This document shows positions 6,234 through 13,605 of a stretch of DNA of 56,272 bases, in pieces. Every line of letters starts with the position of its first letter. Within the stretch, counting starts at the first letter, position 1. Origin of the DNA: Defluviitalea phaphyphila (GTDB lineage Bacteria > Bacillota > Clostridia > Lachnospirales > Defluviitaleaceae); contig NZ_JWID01000011.1 of assembly GCF_001466305.1 (NCBI RefSeq), forward strand, positions 1 to 56,272. Direction: 5' to 3'. Under the pieces are notes generated by a model that worked only from the letters and a program-made list of their open reading frames with translations, did not search any database and had not been told where the DNA came from. A program made the position numbers and the translations under genes.

Positions 6234-8840
6234 ATGGCAGAAAAAAAAGTTGAAAAAACTCCACAAGTAGATGTTAAAACTATGGTGGATACTCTAGTTA
6301 AAAATGCAGAACAAGCACTTAGTGAATACATGAAGTTAGACCAAGATTCTATTGATAATATTGTTAAGACTATGGCTTTAGCTGGACTTGATAAACATAT
6401 GTACCTTGCAAAGCTTGCTGTTGATGAAACCAAAAGAGGTATTTATGAAGATAAAATTATTAAAAATATTTTTGCAACAGAATATATTTATCATAGCATT
6501 AAGTATGAAAAAACTGTTGGAATTATAAATGAAAATGATGAAGAAGATTATATGGAAATAGCAGAACCTGTTGGAATTATAGCAGGAGTAACTCCTGTAA
6601 CTAATCCTACTTCTACTACTATGTTTAAATCTATTATCTCTGCTAAAACAAGAAATCCTATTATTTTTGCTTTCCATCCATCTGCTCAAAAATGTTCTGC
6701 TGAAGCTGCAAGAATTCTTAGAGATGCAGCTATCGAAGCAGGTGTTCCTAAAAATTGTATTCAATGGATTGAAAGTCCCTCTATTGAAGCAACTCAATAT
6801 CTTATGAATCATCCTAATGTATCATTAGTTTTAGCAACTGGTGGTTCTGGTATGGTTAGGGCTGCTTATTCTACTGGTAAACCTGCTCTTGGAGTAGGAC
6901 CTGGTAATGTTCCATGTTTTATTGAAAAAACTGCAGATGTAAAAAGAGCTGCTACTGACCTCATTCTTTCTAAATCCTTTGATAATGGTATGATTTGTGC
7001 TTCTGAACAAGCTGCTATTATTGAAGCTCCTATATATAAAGAAGTAACTGATTTTATGAAGGCTCATAAATGTTACTTTGCAACTAAAGAAGAGGTTAAA
7101 AAATTAGAACCAGTAGTTATTAATTTAGAAAAAATGGCAGTTAATCCTAATATAGTAGGTATGCCTCCTTATAAAATTGCTGAACTAGCTGGTATTACTA
7201 TCCCAAAAGATACTAAAGTTCTTTGTTGTGAAATTGATGGAGTAGGAGAAAAATATCCTTTATCTAGGGAAAAACTATCCCCTGTTTTAGCAGTTGTTAA
7301 AGCTAAAAATGTAGAAGAAGGAATAAAAATGGCAGAAACTATGGTTGAACTTGGTGGTCTTGGTCATAGTTCTGTTATTCATTCTAATGATGATAAGGTT
7401 ATTGAAGAATTTTCTAATAGATTAAAAACAGGACGTATTATTGTAAATTCTCCTTCTACTCATGGAGCTATTGGAGATATTTATAATACTAATATGCCTT
7501 CCCTTACTCTTGGCTGTGGATCTTATGGTAAAAACTCCACTACTGCTAATGTAACAGCTGTAAATCTAATTAATAAGAAAAGGGTGGCGAAGAGAAGAGT
7601 GAATATGCAATGGTTTAAAGTTCCAGAAAAAATTTACTTTGAAGCAGGTTCTATTCAATATTTAAGCAAAATGCCTAATATTAGCCGTGCATTTATCGTA
7701 ACAGATCCTTTTATGGTTAAACTTGGATATGTGGATAAAGTATTATATCATTTAAGAAAAAGAATTGATTATGTACACTGTGAAATATTTAGTGAAGTTG
7801 AACCAGATCCATCTCTTGATACAATTAATAAAGGTGTTGACTTAATGAATAAGTTTCAACCTGATGTAATTATAGCTCTTGGTGGTGGTTCTGCTATGGA
7901 CGTTGCTAAGGGAATGTGGCTATTTTATGAACATCCAGAAGCTGATTTTACTGGTATGGCTCTTAAATTTATGGATATTAGAAAAAGAATTTATAAATTC
8001 CCTAAAATGGGTCAAAAAGCAAAAATGGTAGCAATACCTACTACTTCTGGTACTGGTTCTGAAGTTACTTCCTTTGCTGTTATTACAGATAAAACTAAAA
8101 ACATCAAATATCCTTTAGCTGATTATGAACTAACTCCTGATGTAGCAATAGTAGACCCTGAATTTGTTATGACTGTTCCAAAGTCTGTTACTGCTGATAC
8201 TGGACTTGATGTATTAACCCATGCAATTGAAGCTTATGTTTCTATATTAGCTTCTGATTATACTGATGCACTAGCTATGAAAGCAATTGAATTAGTTTTT
8301 GAATATCTACCAAAGGCTTATCACAATGGTAATGATGCCGTAGCTAGAGAAAAAATGCATAATGCTTCTTGTATTGCTGGAATGGCCTTTACAAACGCAT
8401 TCTTAGGTATTAATCACTCCTTAGCTCATAAACTTGGAGGAGAATTCCATATACCTCATGGAAGAGCTAATGCTATATTGCTTCCTTATGTTATAGAATA
8501 CAATGGTGAAACTAGTCCAACTAAGTTTGTTTCTTGGCCAAAATATGAAAAATTCATTGCTCCAGAAAAATATGCTCAAATTGCAAAACATCTAGGACTT
8601 CCAGCTTCAACTCCAGAAGAAGGAGTTAAATCTTTAGCTAATGCTGTTAGAAACTTAATGAAAGAACTTAATATCCCAGCAACTATTAAAGAATGTGGTG
8701 TAGAAGAAAACTCATTCCTTGAAAAGGTTGAATACTTAGCAGATAGAGCTTTTGAAGACCAATGTACAACTGCTAATCCAAGACTTCCTTTAGTAAGTGA
8801 ATTAGTAGACCTTTATAAAAAAGCATATTATGGAAAATAA
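6234..8840 (+). CDS. adhE: bifunctional acetaldehyde-CoA / alcohol dehydrogenase
   Basis: An 868-residue cytosolic fusion enzyme that reduces acetyl-CoA to acetaldehyde and then to ethanol, oxidising two NADH. Residues 1 to about 440 are the aldehyde dehydrogenase half, with the catalytic cysteine C255 in NGMICASEQ and a glycine-rich LATGGSGMV. A short linker (about 445-455) leads to the iron alcohol dehydrogenase half, with GGGSAMDVAKG, TTSGTGSEVT and the iron ligands in DVLTHAIEA, NHSLAHKLGG and PHGRANA. The length is typical of AdhE. AGGAGG precedes the ATG. It is single-cistron, with its own promoter, Rex-type operator and terminator, and runs against the local replication direction. Confident. 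Confidence 0.98.
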   Translation: MAEKKVEKTPQVDVKTMVDTLVKNAEQALSEYMKLDQDSIDNIVKTMALAGLDKHMYLAKLAVDETKRGIYEDKIIKNIFATEYIYHSIKYEKTVGIINENDEEDYMEIAEPVGIIAGVTPVTNPTSTTMFKSIISAKTRNPIIFAFHPSAQKCSAEAARILRDAAIEAGVPKNCIQWIESPSIEATQYLMNHPNVSLVLATGGSGMVRAAYSTGKPALGVGPGNVPCFIEKTADVKRAATDLILSKSFDNGMICASEQAAIIEAPIYKEVTDFMKAHKCYFATKEEVKKLEPVVINLEKMAVNPNIVGMPPYKIAELAGITIPKDTKVLCCEIDGVGEKYPLSREKLSPVLAVVKAKNVEEGIKMAETMVELGGLGHSSVIHSNDDKVIEEFSNRLKTGRIIVNSPSTHGAIGDIYNTNMPSLTLGCGSYGKNSTTANVTAVNLINKKRVAKRRVNMQWFKVPEKIYFEAGSIQYLSKMPNISRAFIVTDPFMVKLGYVDKVLYHLRKRIDYVHCEIFSEVEPDPSLDTINKGVDLMNKFQPDVIIALGGGSAMDVAKGMWLFYEHPEADFTGMALKFMDIRKRIYKFPKMGQKAKMVAIPTTSGTGSEVTSFAVITDKTKNIKYPLADYELTPDVAIVDPEFVMTVPKSVTADTGLDVLTHAIEAYVSILASDYTDALAMKAIELVFEYLPKAYHNGNDAVAREKMHNASCIAGMAFTNAFLGINHSLAHKLGGEFHIPHGRANAILLPYVIEYNGETSPTKFVSWPKYEKFIAPEKYAQIAKHLGLPASTPEEGVKSLANAVRNLMKELNIPATIKECGVEENSFLEKVEYLADRAFEDQCTTANPRLPLVSELVDLYKKAYYGK

Positions 8841-8848
8841 AATAAAAT

Positions 8849-8882
8849 AAAAAATAGTCATGATTATTCATGGCTATTTTTT
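8849..8882 (+). terminator. adhE terminator
   Basis: The hairpin AAAAAATAGTCATGA-TTAT-TCATGGCTATTTTTT lies directly after the adhE stop codon. It is near-symmetric and could also end the minus-strand transcript from the gene at 8900. Confidence 0.85.
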
Positions 8883-8899
8883 ATTTTTATAACATATTT

Positions 8900-9121
8900 T
8901 TAAATTATTATTTTATCTTTATCCATGTCTAAAATTGAACTTTTAATTTCTTCTTTAGAAATATTAATTTTTATGGTTTCTTTACCTTTATTTGTTTTAT
9001 TTAAAATATTTTTAATGGGAATATAAATACCCATGATTATAAATATAAAAATAAGGATAAATAGAAGCTCTTCTAATAGTTTAAAAAAAATTTTTTTATA
9101 AATTTCTTTATATTGTATCAT
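8900..9121 (-). CDS. small single-pass membrane protein, unknown
   Basis: A 73-residue protein I do not recognise. Residues about 17-37 (LEELLFILIFIFIIMGIYIP) form one membrane helix. The N-terminus is basic and the C-terminal 35 residues are charged, with alternating Lys, Glu and Asp. A good AAGGAG precedes the ATG. It lies 58 bases downstream of the phosphatase at 9180 on the same strand, so it may be co-transcribed. The ribosome site and clean membrane topology argue that it is real; no function can be inferred. Confidence 0.6.
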   Translation of the reverse strand: MIQYKEIYKKIFFKLLEELLFILIFIFIIMGIYIPIKNILNKTNKGKETIKINISKEEIKSSILDMDKDKIII

Positions 9122-9179
9122 TAAAAAACTCCTTAATTATTCCCTTATTATATTTTATTCAAGAGTTTTAATAAACAGA

Positions 9180-9986
9180 CTATAATATAAATTTTTCTAT
9201 TATTTCTTTTACTGCTCCATGATTGTTATCATTTTTTGTTATATAATCTGCTCTTTTTTTAATTTCAGGATGAGCATTAGCTACAGCTACTCCAAGATGC
9301 GCCTCTTCTATCATATATAAATCATTAAAACTATCGCCTATACATGCTACCTCTTCTTTTTTAAAACCTAATCTTTTCCTTAAATCTCTTAATGCCAATC
9401 CTTTATTAGTATTTATATTAGTAAATTCTAAATAAAAAGGTTTAGAAATAAACATATGTAACTTTTCTCTAACCCATGGTTCTAATTTTTCCTTTATTTT
9501 AATTAATTTTTTATTTTCACCTTGAAATAATATTTTTACAATATCTTCTTTAACCCATTCTGATAAATCTCCTACCTCTATATAATCCATTCCTGTTAGT
9601 CTTTTATATTCTTTAGTATATTCATTAGCTTTTTCTACAAATAAATAATCTCCTTGATAAGTTTGAGCATAAATATTTTCTTTTTTTGCAAACTCAAATA
9701 AATATTTTGCATACTCTTTTTTAATATTTTTTTGATTTATAATTTCTAAACTTTTTGTTTTAAAAGTAATTGCTCCATTATATGAAATAGCATATTCATC
9801 ATCTTTTTTTAAATTTAATTGTTCTAAATATGAATATAAGGCTACACTAGCTCTTCCTGAGCAAAGAACTATTTTTACACCTTTTTTTATAGCTTTTTGT
9901 ATAGCTTCTTGATTTTCCTTTGAAATAGTTAAATCATCACTTAAAAGAGTGTCATCCATATCAATTGCTAGCATTTTATACTGCAT
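9180..9986 (-). CDS. Cof-type HAD-IIB family phosphatase
   Basis: A 268-residue haloacid dehalogenase-fold hydrolase, likely acting on sugar phosphates or a cofactor such as pyridoxal phosphate or FMN. Motif I is DMDDTLL, with D9 as nucleophile and D11 as general acid. Motif II is the Ser in LCSGRA, and motif IV is IGDSFNDLYMIE near residue 216. The region between motifs II and III is the large type IIB cap. GGAGAGGAAG precedes the ATG. The members of this family overlap in substrate range, so no substrate is proposed. Confidence 0.92.
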   Translation of the reverse strand: MQYKMLAIDMDDTLLSDDLTISKENQEAIQKAIKKGVKIVLCSGRASVALYSYLEQLNLKKDDEYAISYNGAITFKTKSLEIINQKNIKKEYAKYLFEFAKKENIYAQTYQGDYLFVEKANEYTKEYKRLTGMDYIEVGDLSEWVKEDIVKILFQGENKKLIKIKEKLEPWVREKLHMFISKPFYLEFTNINTNKGLALRDLRKRLGFKKEEVACIGDSFNDLYMIEEAHLGVAVANAHPEIKKRADYITKNDNNHGAVKEIIEKFIL

Positions 9987-10079
9987 AGTATTCTTCCTCT
10001 CCTATATTTTATATGGTTAACTTTATAATATTATATCATAAAATTATCTAACTAATCTTATATATCTTTGAGTATTATA

Positions 10080-10108
10080 TTGACTTTTTTCATTTTTTGG
10101 TATATAGT
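10080..10108 (+). promoter_or_regulatory. putative promoter of the TPP riboswitch - thiT transcript
   Basis: TTGACT (10080-10085) and TATAGT (10103-10108) are 17 bases apart, about 39 bases before the riboswitch P1 stem. Confidence 0.6.
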
Positions 10109-10146
10109 TTTATATATTAAAGAATAATCTTTAAAATTAAATATAT

Positions 10147-10257
10147 GTCCGCTAGGGGAGCCTTTTGGCTGAGAGTGTGCTAATAAGCACTAACCCTTTG
10201 TACCTGATCCAGGTAATACTGGCGAAGGGAAGCGATTTTCGGTAACCTCCTGCGGAC
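10147..10257 (+). promoter_or_regulatory. TPP riboswitch (THI element)
   Basis: The conserved THI-box segments are all present: CTGAGA (10169-10174), ACCCTTTGTACCTGATCC, and ACTGGCGAAGGGAAGC. The terminal stem P1 pairs GTCCGC (10147-10152) with GCGGAC (10252-10257), extending to AGGGG with CTCCT. The thiT ribosome site (10264-10272) is only seven bases past P1 and no U-run terminator intervenes, so control is probably at translation initiation. Thiamine pyrophosphate binding normally represses genes of this class. Confidence 0.97.
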
Positions 10258-10278
10258 AAGAATAAAGGAGGATTTTTT

Positions 10279-10956
10279 ATGTTTTCAGAAGAAGTTCTAA
10301 ATGAATTTTTTAATTCTTTTTTAGGAAAATCTATAATGATTTTTATTGCTTTAATTTTTATTGCCCTATTTATTGGAAAGTTATATAAAAGCAAAAATTT
10401 TTCTTCTAGAGCTTTGACTTATTCAGGAATTGCTATTGCTCTAGCTACTATTTTATCTGAATTTACTCTATTTTCACTTCCTCAAGGTGGTTCTGTTACT
10501 CCTTTTTCCATGATGTTTATTGTTTTAATAGGATATTGGTTTGGTCCTTTAGAAGGAATACTTAGTGGAGTTACCTATGGTATATTACAACTTGCTTTAG
10601 GTGCATATGTAGTACATCCCATTCAAATATTACTTGATTATCCTTTTGCCTTTGGAGCATTAGGACTTTCTGGTTTCTTTAGAAAAGGTCCTTATTCTAT
10701 CATATACGGATACTCTGTAGGAGTTTTAGGTAGGTTTATATTTAGTTTCTTATCAGGATGGATTTTCTTTGGTTCCTATGCTTGGGAAGGATATAGTGCC
10801 ATAACTTATTCTTTTCTATATAATCTATCTTATATAGGAATTGAAATGATACTTACCCTTATATTATTTATGATTCCTTCTTTTAGAAAAGCCCTTTATC
10901 ATATTAGAAAAATAGTTAATATAAATGAAAATATAAATAAAAAAGCAGCTATGTAA
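10279..10956 (+). CDS. thiT: ECF-type thiamine transporter substrate-binding subunit ThiT
   Basis: A 225-residue integral membrane S-component of an energy-coupling factor importer that binds thiamine and works with a shared EcfA-A'-T module encoded elsewhere. About six membrane helices are visible. The segments WFGPLEGILSGVTYGILQL and YVVHPIQILLDYPFAFG carry the conserved thiamine-site residues of the ThiT/YuaJ family. AAAGGAGGA precedes the ATG. The TPP riboswitch directly upstream confirms the substrate and gives feedback control. It is single-cistron and ends at a bidirectional terminator. Confidence 0.96.
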   Translation: MFSEEVLNEFFNSFLGKSIMIFIALIFIALFIGKLYKSKNFSSRALTYSGIAIALATILSEFTLFSLPQGGSVTPFSMMFIVLIGYWFGPLEGILSGVTYGILQLALGAYVVHPIQILLDYPFAFGALGLSGFFRKGPYSIIYGYSVGVLGRFIFSFLSGWIFFGSYAWEGYSAITYSFLYNLSYIGIEMILTLILFMIPSFRKALYHIRKIVNINENINKKAAM

Positions 10957-10967
10957 GCTGCTTTTTT
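10939..10967. terminator. bidirectional terminator of thiT and the YkuS-like gene
   Basis: AAAAAAGCAGCT-ATGTA-AGCTGCTTTTTT overlaps the thiT stop codon and the end of the converging gene. Confidence 0.88.
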
Positions 10968-11256
10968 AAAATAGTGGAGAATATACTCTATTATTTATAA
11001 TTTGTTCTATTTCATCAATACTTTTATTTTTCCCATTTATAAATAATATTCCATTATGTTTATGTTTCGCTCTTTTTTGAACTGAGGAAGTTAATACCAC
11101 GCCTATACTATTATTTTCTTCCATCCAGTTTGGATGATCTATGTATATATAAGCATCTACTGGATAATTATATTCATCTTCATATACTACTTTATAGCCT
11201 CTTTCTTCTAATTTTTCTTTAATCCCTTCAAGTCCTCTTTGAATTCCTATTATCAT
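10966..11256 (-). CDS. YkuS-like (UPF0180) small protein
   Basis: A 96-residue cytosolic protein. It opens with a short strand and helix (IIGIQRGLEGIKEKLEERGYKV split by a turn) and continues as an alternating alpha/beta fold, like the UPF0180/YkuS family, although somewhat longer than the usual 80 or so residues. No catalytic motif is visible. Its ribosome site GGAGGTG lies inside the 3' arm of the terminator hairpin between it and the DUF4446 gene. It trails parA-parB-DUF4446 on the same strand. Function unknown; the family call is moderate. Confidence 0.6.
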   Translation of the reverse strand: MIIGIQRGLEGIKEKLEERGYKVVYEDEYNYPVDAYIYIDHPNWMEENNSIGVVLTSSVQKRAKHKHNGILFINGKNKSIDEIEQIINNRVYSPLF

Positions 11257-11300
11257 AAAAAAACACCTCCAGTTATATTATTTCCTGGAAGTGTGTTTTT
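11257..11300 (-). terminator. hairpin between DUF4446 and the YkuS-like gene, containing its Shine-Dalgarno
   Basis: The arms ACACTTCCAG and CTGGAGGTGT pair with one mismatch and are followed by TTTTTTT on the minus strand. The 3' arm contains GGAGGTG, which is also the ribosome binding site of the gene starting at 11256. The structure could both terminate and hide that site. Confidence 0.7.
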
Positions 11301-11301
11301 A

Positions 11302-11820
11302 TTATTTTTTCTCTTTATTTAATTTAGCTAATTTTATTGCTTGTTCTTCTTCTGCCGATAAGGTATAAGAACTTTTACCTTTTTCTATAGGTTTTGCATA
11401 AGTATATGAACCTTCTCTACCATGAATACCATTTATCACAACTCCATCATCATATCCATCTAAAAGGGCTATTGCATAACATAAATCTCCTCCCATATCA
11501 TCAAAAGCATTATATCTTACTATTCCTTCTTTTTGAATACAAGCTTTAACATTTTTCTTTATAGCTTCACATTCTTGTCTTATCTTTTTATTTTCATCTT
11601 CTACTTTTATAACTTTATCAATATAATCTATTAATATAGTTTCTAATGATTGCCCCTTTTGTCCTCTCATAAAACGATTATATTTTTTATTTAGTTTATT
11701 TAATTTAAAAGATAATATTATTAAAGCAATAAGAAAAATTAAGCAAATCATGCTAATACATATTAAAATTATATTATTATACATTGAAATCCACTTTGAG
11801 ATATTCATAAAGATATCCAT
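11302..11820 (-). CDS. DUF4446 family membrane protein
   Basis: A 172-residue protein with one N-terminal membrane helix (about residues 15-37, IILICISMICLIFLIALIIL) followed by a coiled coil (about 40-95) and a conserved C-terminal domain with IVRYNAFDDMGGDLCYAIALLD and GVVINGIHGREGSYTYAKPI, which is the DUF4446 signature. It is commonly found after parB in Clostridia, and here it overlaps the parB stop by one base. AGAGGTG precedes the ATG. The function is not established; the parAB linkage suggests an envelope or chromosome-partition role, which is inference. Confidence 0.9.
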   Translation of the reverse strand: MDIFMNISKWISMYNNIILICISMICLIFLIALIILSFKLNKLNKKYNRFMRGQKGQSLETILIDYIDKVIKVEDENKKIRQECEAIKKNVKACIQKEGIVRYNAFDDMGGDLCYAIALLDGYDDGVVINGIHGREGSYTYAKPIEKGKSSYTLSAEEEQAIKLAKLNKEKK

Positions 11821-12686
11821 TATTTCACCTCTAAATTCTTGTTTTCTATGGATTTAATTAAATAAAATATCCTTTCTAAATCACTATTAGAATAATATTC
11901 GATTTCTATTTTCCCTTTTTTCTTTCCCTTCGATATTTGTACTTTTGTTCCTAAAATATTTTTTATTTCTTCTTCTATTTCTTTATATATAGGAGAAATT
12001 TCTTTTTTCTTATTTTCCTTTTTAGTTTTTAATAGATTTTTTATTAATTTTTCTGTTTCTCTAACACTTAATTTATTCTTTAAAATTTTTTCTACTACTA
12101 ACAATTGAGTTTTTTTATCTTTTAAGGTTAATAAAGCCCTAGCATGTCCTTCACTTAATTCTTTATTTATCAATAATTCTTGAATTTTTTCATCTAATTG
12201 CAAAAGCCTTAAAGTATTTGCAATAGCTGATCTACTTTTACCAACTCTTTTTGATACTTCTTCTTGTGTTAAAGAAAAATTATTAATAAGGGCTTCAAAA
12301 GCCTTGGCTTCTTCTATTGGATTTAAATCCTGTCTTTGAATATTTTCTATTAACGAAACTTCTATAGCTTTATCTTGGGTATAATCATTAATTATTACTG
12401 GCACTTCTTTTAACCCTGCCATTCTAGCAGCTCTCCAACGTCTTTCTCCTGCTATTATTGTATAGTAATTATCTTGTTTTTTTACTATAATAGGTTGTAT
12501 AATTCCATGTTCTTTTATTGAATTTGATAACTCTTCCATTTTATTTTGATCAAAATTTTTTCTAGGTTGTTCTTTATTAGGTTCTATTTGATTAATTGGT
12601 ATCATAGAAATCTTTGCCGTATTAGTTTCTTGTTCTATATCTGAAATTAAAGCAGAAAGCCCTTTTCCTAATCCTCTTTTTGCCAT
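11820..12686 (-). CDS. parB: chromosome partitioning protein ParB (Spo0J)
   Basis: A 288-residue CTP-dependent DNA clamp that loads at parS and slides to form the partition complex. The N-terminal KRGLGKGLSALI is the segment that stimulates ParA. The CTP-binding motif GERRWRA is present. The helix-turn-helix reads GKSRSAIANTLRLLQL, followed by LSEGHARAL. Arg, Thr and Gly at the specificity positions are the ParB/parS set, in contrast to Gln, Lys and Arg in the Noc paralogue at 20108. It overlaps parA by one base, and two perfect parS sites lie just upstream of parA. Confident. Confidence 0.97.
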   Translation of the reverse strand: MAKRGLGKGLSALISDIEQETNTAKISMIPINQIEPNKEQPRKNFDQNKMEELSNSIKEHGIIQPIIVKKQDNYYTIIAGERRWRAARMAGLKEVPVIINDYTQDKAIEVSLIENIQRQDLNPIEEAKAFEALINNFSLTQEEVSKRVGKSRSAIANTLRLLQLDEKIQELLINKELSEGHARALLTLKDKKTQLLVVEKILKNKLSVRETEKLIKNLLKTKKENKKKEISPIYKEIEEEIKNILGTKVQISKGKKKGKIEIEYYSNSDLERIFYLIKSIENKNLEVK

Positions 12687-13453
12687 TATGCTCCCTCCCT
12701 CTCTAGAAATTCTTCGACTAATAATTTATAACTTTCTGCCCCTTTAGACCTTTTATCATACATCATTATAGGTAAACCATGGCTGGGGGCTTCTCCTAGT
12801 CTTACATTCCTAGGAATTAAGGTTGTATATATTTCTTTTGAAAAATATTTTTTTACTTCTTCTACTACTTGAAGAGATAAATTTGTTCTAGCATCATACA
12901 TAGTAAAAAGAATTCCTTCTATATAAAGAGAAGGATTTAGTTTTTGTTGCACTAATTTTATAGTGCTTATTAGATGAGTTAATCCTTCTAAGGCATAATA
13001 TTCACATTGAATAGGAACTAATACCGAATCTGCTGCTGTTAATGCATTTAATGTTAATATATTTACTGCTGGAGGACAATCTATAAAAATATAGTCATAT
13101 GTATTTTTTACTTTATTTATGGCATTTTTAAGTAAGTACTCTCTTTTTTTTATATCTAATAACTCTATTTCTGCTCCTGCTAAATTCATATTAGCTGGAA
13201 CAAGATCTAGATTTTTCATAGGGGTTTTAAATTTTGTATCGTTTATCTCTATTTCTCCTAAAAGCACATTGTATATTGTTTTTTCTAATTCATTTTTATT
13301 AATTCCTAAACCACTACTCGTATTTCCTTGAGGGTCGATGTCTATTGTAAGTACTTTTTTCCCAATCTCTGCTAATCCCGACGCAATATTTATATTAGTA
13401 GTGGTTTTCCCAACTCCACCTTTTTGATTAAATATAGCTATTACTTTTCCCAT
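12686..13453 (-). CDS. parA: chromosome partitioning ATPase ParA (Soj)
   Basis: A 255-residue deviant Walker A ATPase. The P-loop is FNQKGGVGKTTTNIN at about 8-22 with the signature lysine in KGGVGKT. Walker A' is DIDPQGNTSSGLG, and Walker B is FIDCPPAVN. It dimerises on ATP, binds DNA nonspecifically, is released by ParB, and in Bacillus also regulates DnaA at the origin. AGGAGGTGGGGAG precedes the ATG and a TATAAT lies about 35 bases upstream. It forms a translationally coupled operon with parB. Confident. Confidence 0.97.
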   Translation of the reverse strand: MGKVIAIFNQKGGVGKTTTNINIASGLAEIGKKVLTIDIDPQGNTSSGLGINKNELEKTIYNVLLGEIEINDTKFKTPMKNLDLVPANMNLAGAEIELLDIKKREYLLKNAINKVKNTYDYIFIDCPPAVNILTLNALTAADSVLVPIQCEYYALEGLTHLISTIKLVQQKLNPSLYIEGILFTMYDARTNLSLQVVEEVKKYFSKEIYTTLIPRNVRLGEAPSHGLPIMMYDKRSKGAESYKLLVEEFLEREGA

Positions 13454-13516
13454 CTCCCCACCTCCTAATAACTTTCTTTTTTAATTATACCATTATTTTT
13501 GTATAAATAAAAACAT

Positions 13517-13532
13517 TGTTTCACGTGAAACA
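13517..13532. promoter_or_regulatory. parS site 1
   Basis: TGTTTCACGTGAAACA is the perfect 16-bp palindromic parS consensus bound by ParB. It lies 64 bases upstream of the parA start. Confidence 0.97.
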
Positions 13533-13578
13533 TTTTAAGTTATCTCAAAAACTAATTATTAAAAGTTTATTTTGAGAT

Positions 13579-13594
13579 TGTTTCACGTGAAACA
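13579..13594. promoter_or_regulatory. parS site 2
   Basis: This is a second perfect TGTTTCACGTGAAACA, 62 bases (about six helical turns) from site 1 and 11 bases past the argS stop. The bases between the sites include an inverted repeat, ATCTCAAAA and TTTTGAGAT, that can form a hairpin. Confidence 0.97.
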
Positions 13595-13605
13595 ATATGA
13601 ATAAA

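Noticed and set aside
6378-7067. Minus-strand open frames inside adhE
   Set aside because: Antisense shadows of the AdhE frame with no ribosome sites and low-complexity composition.
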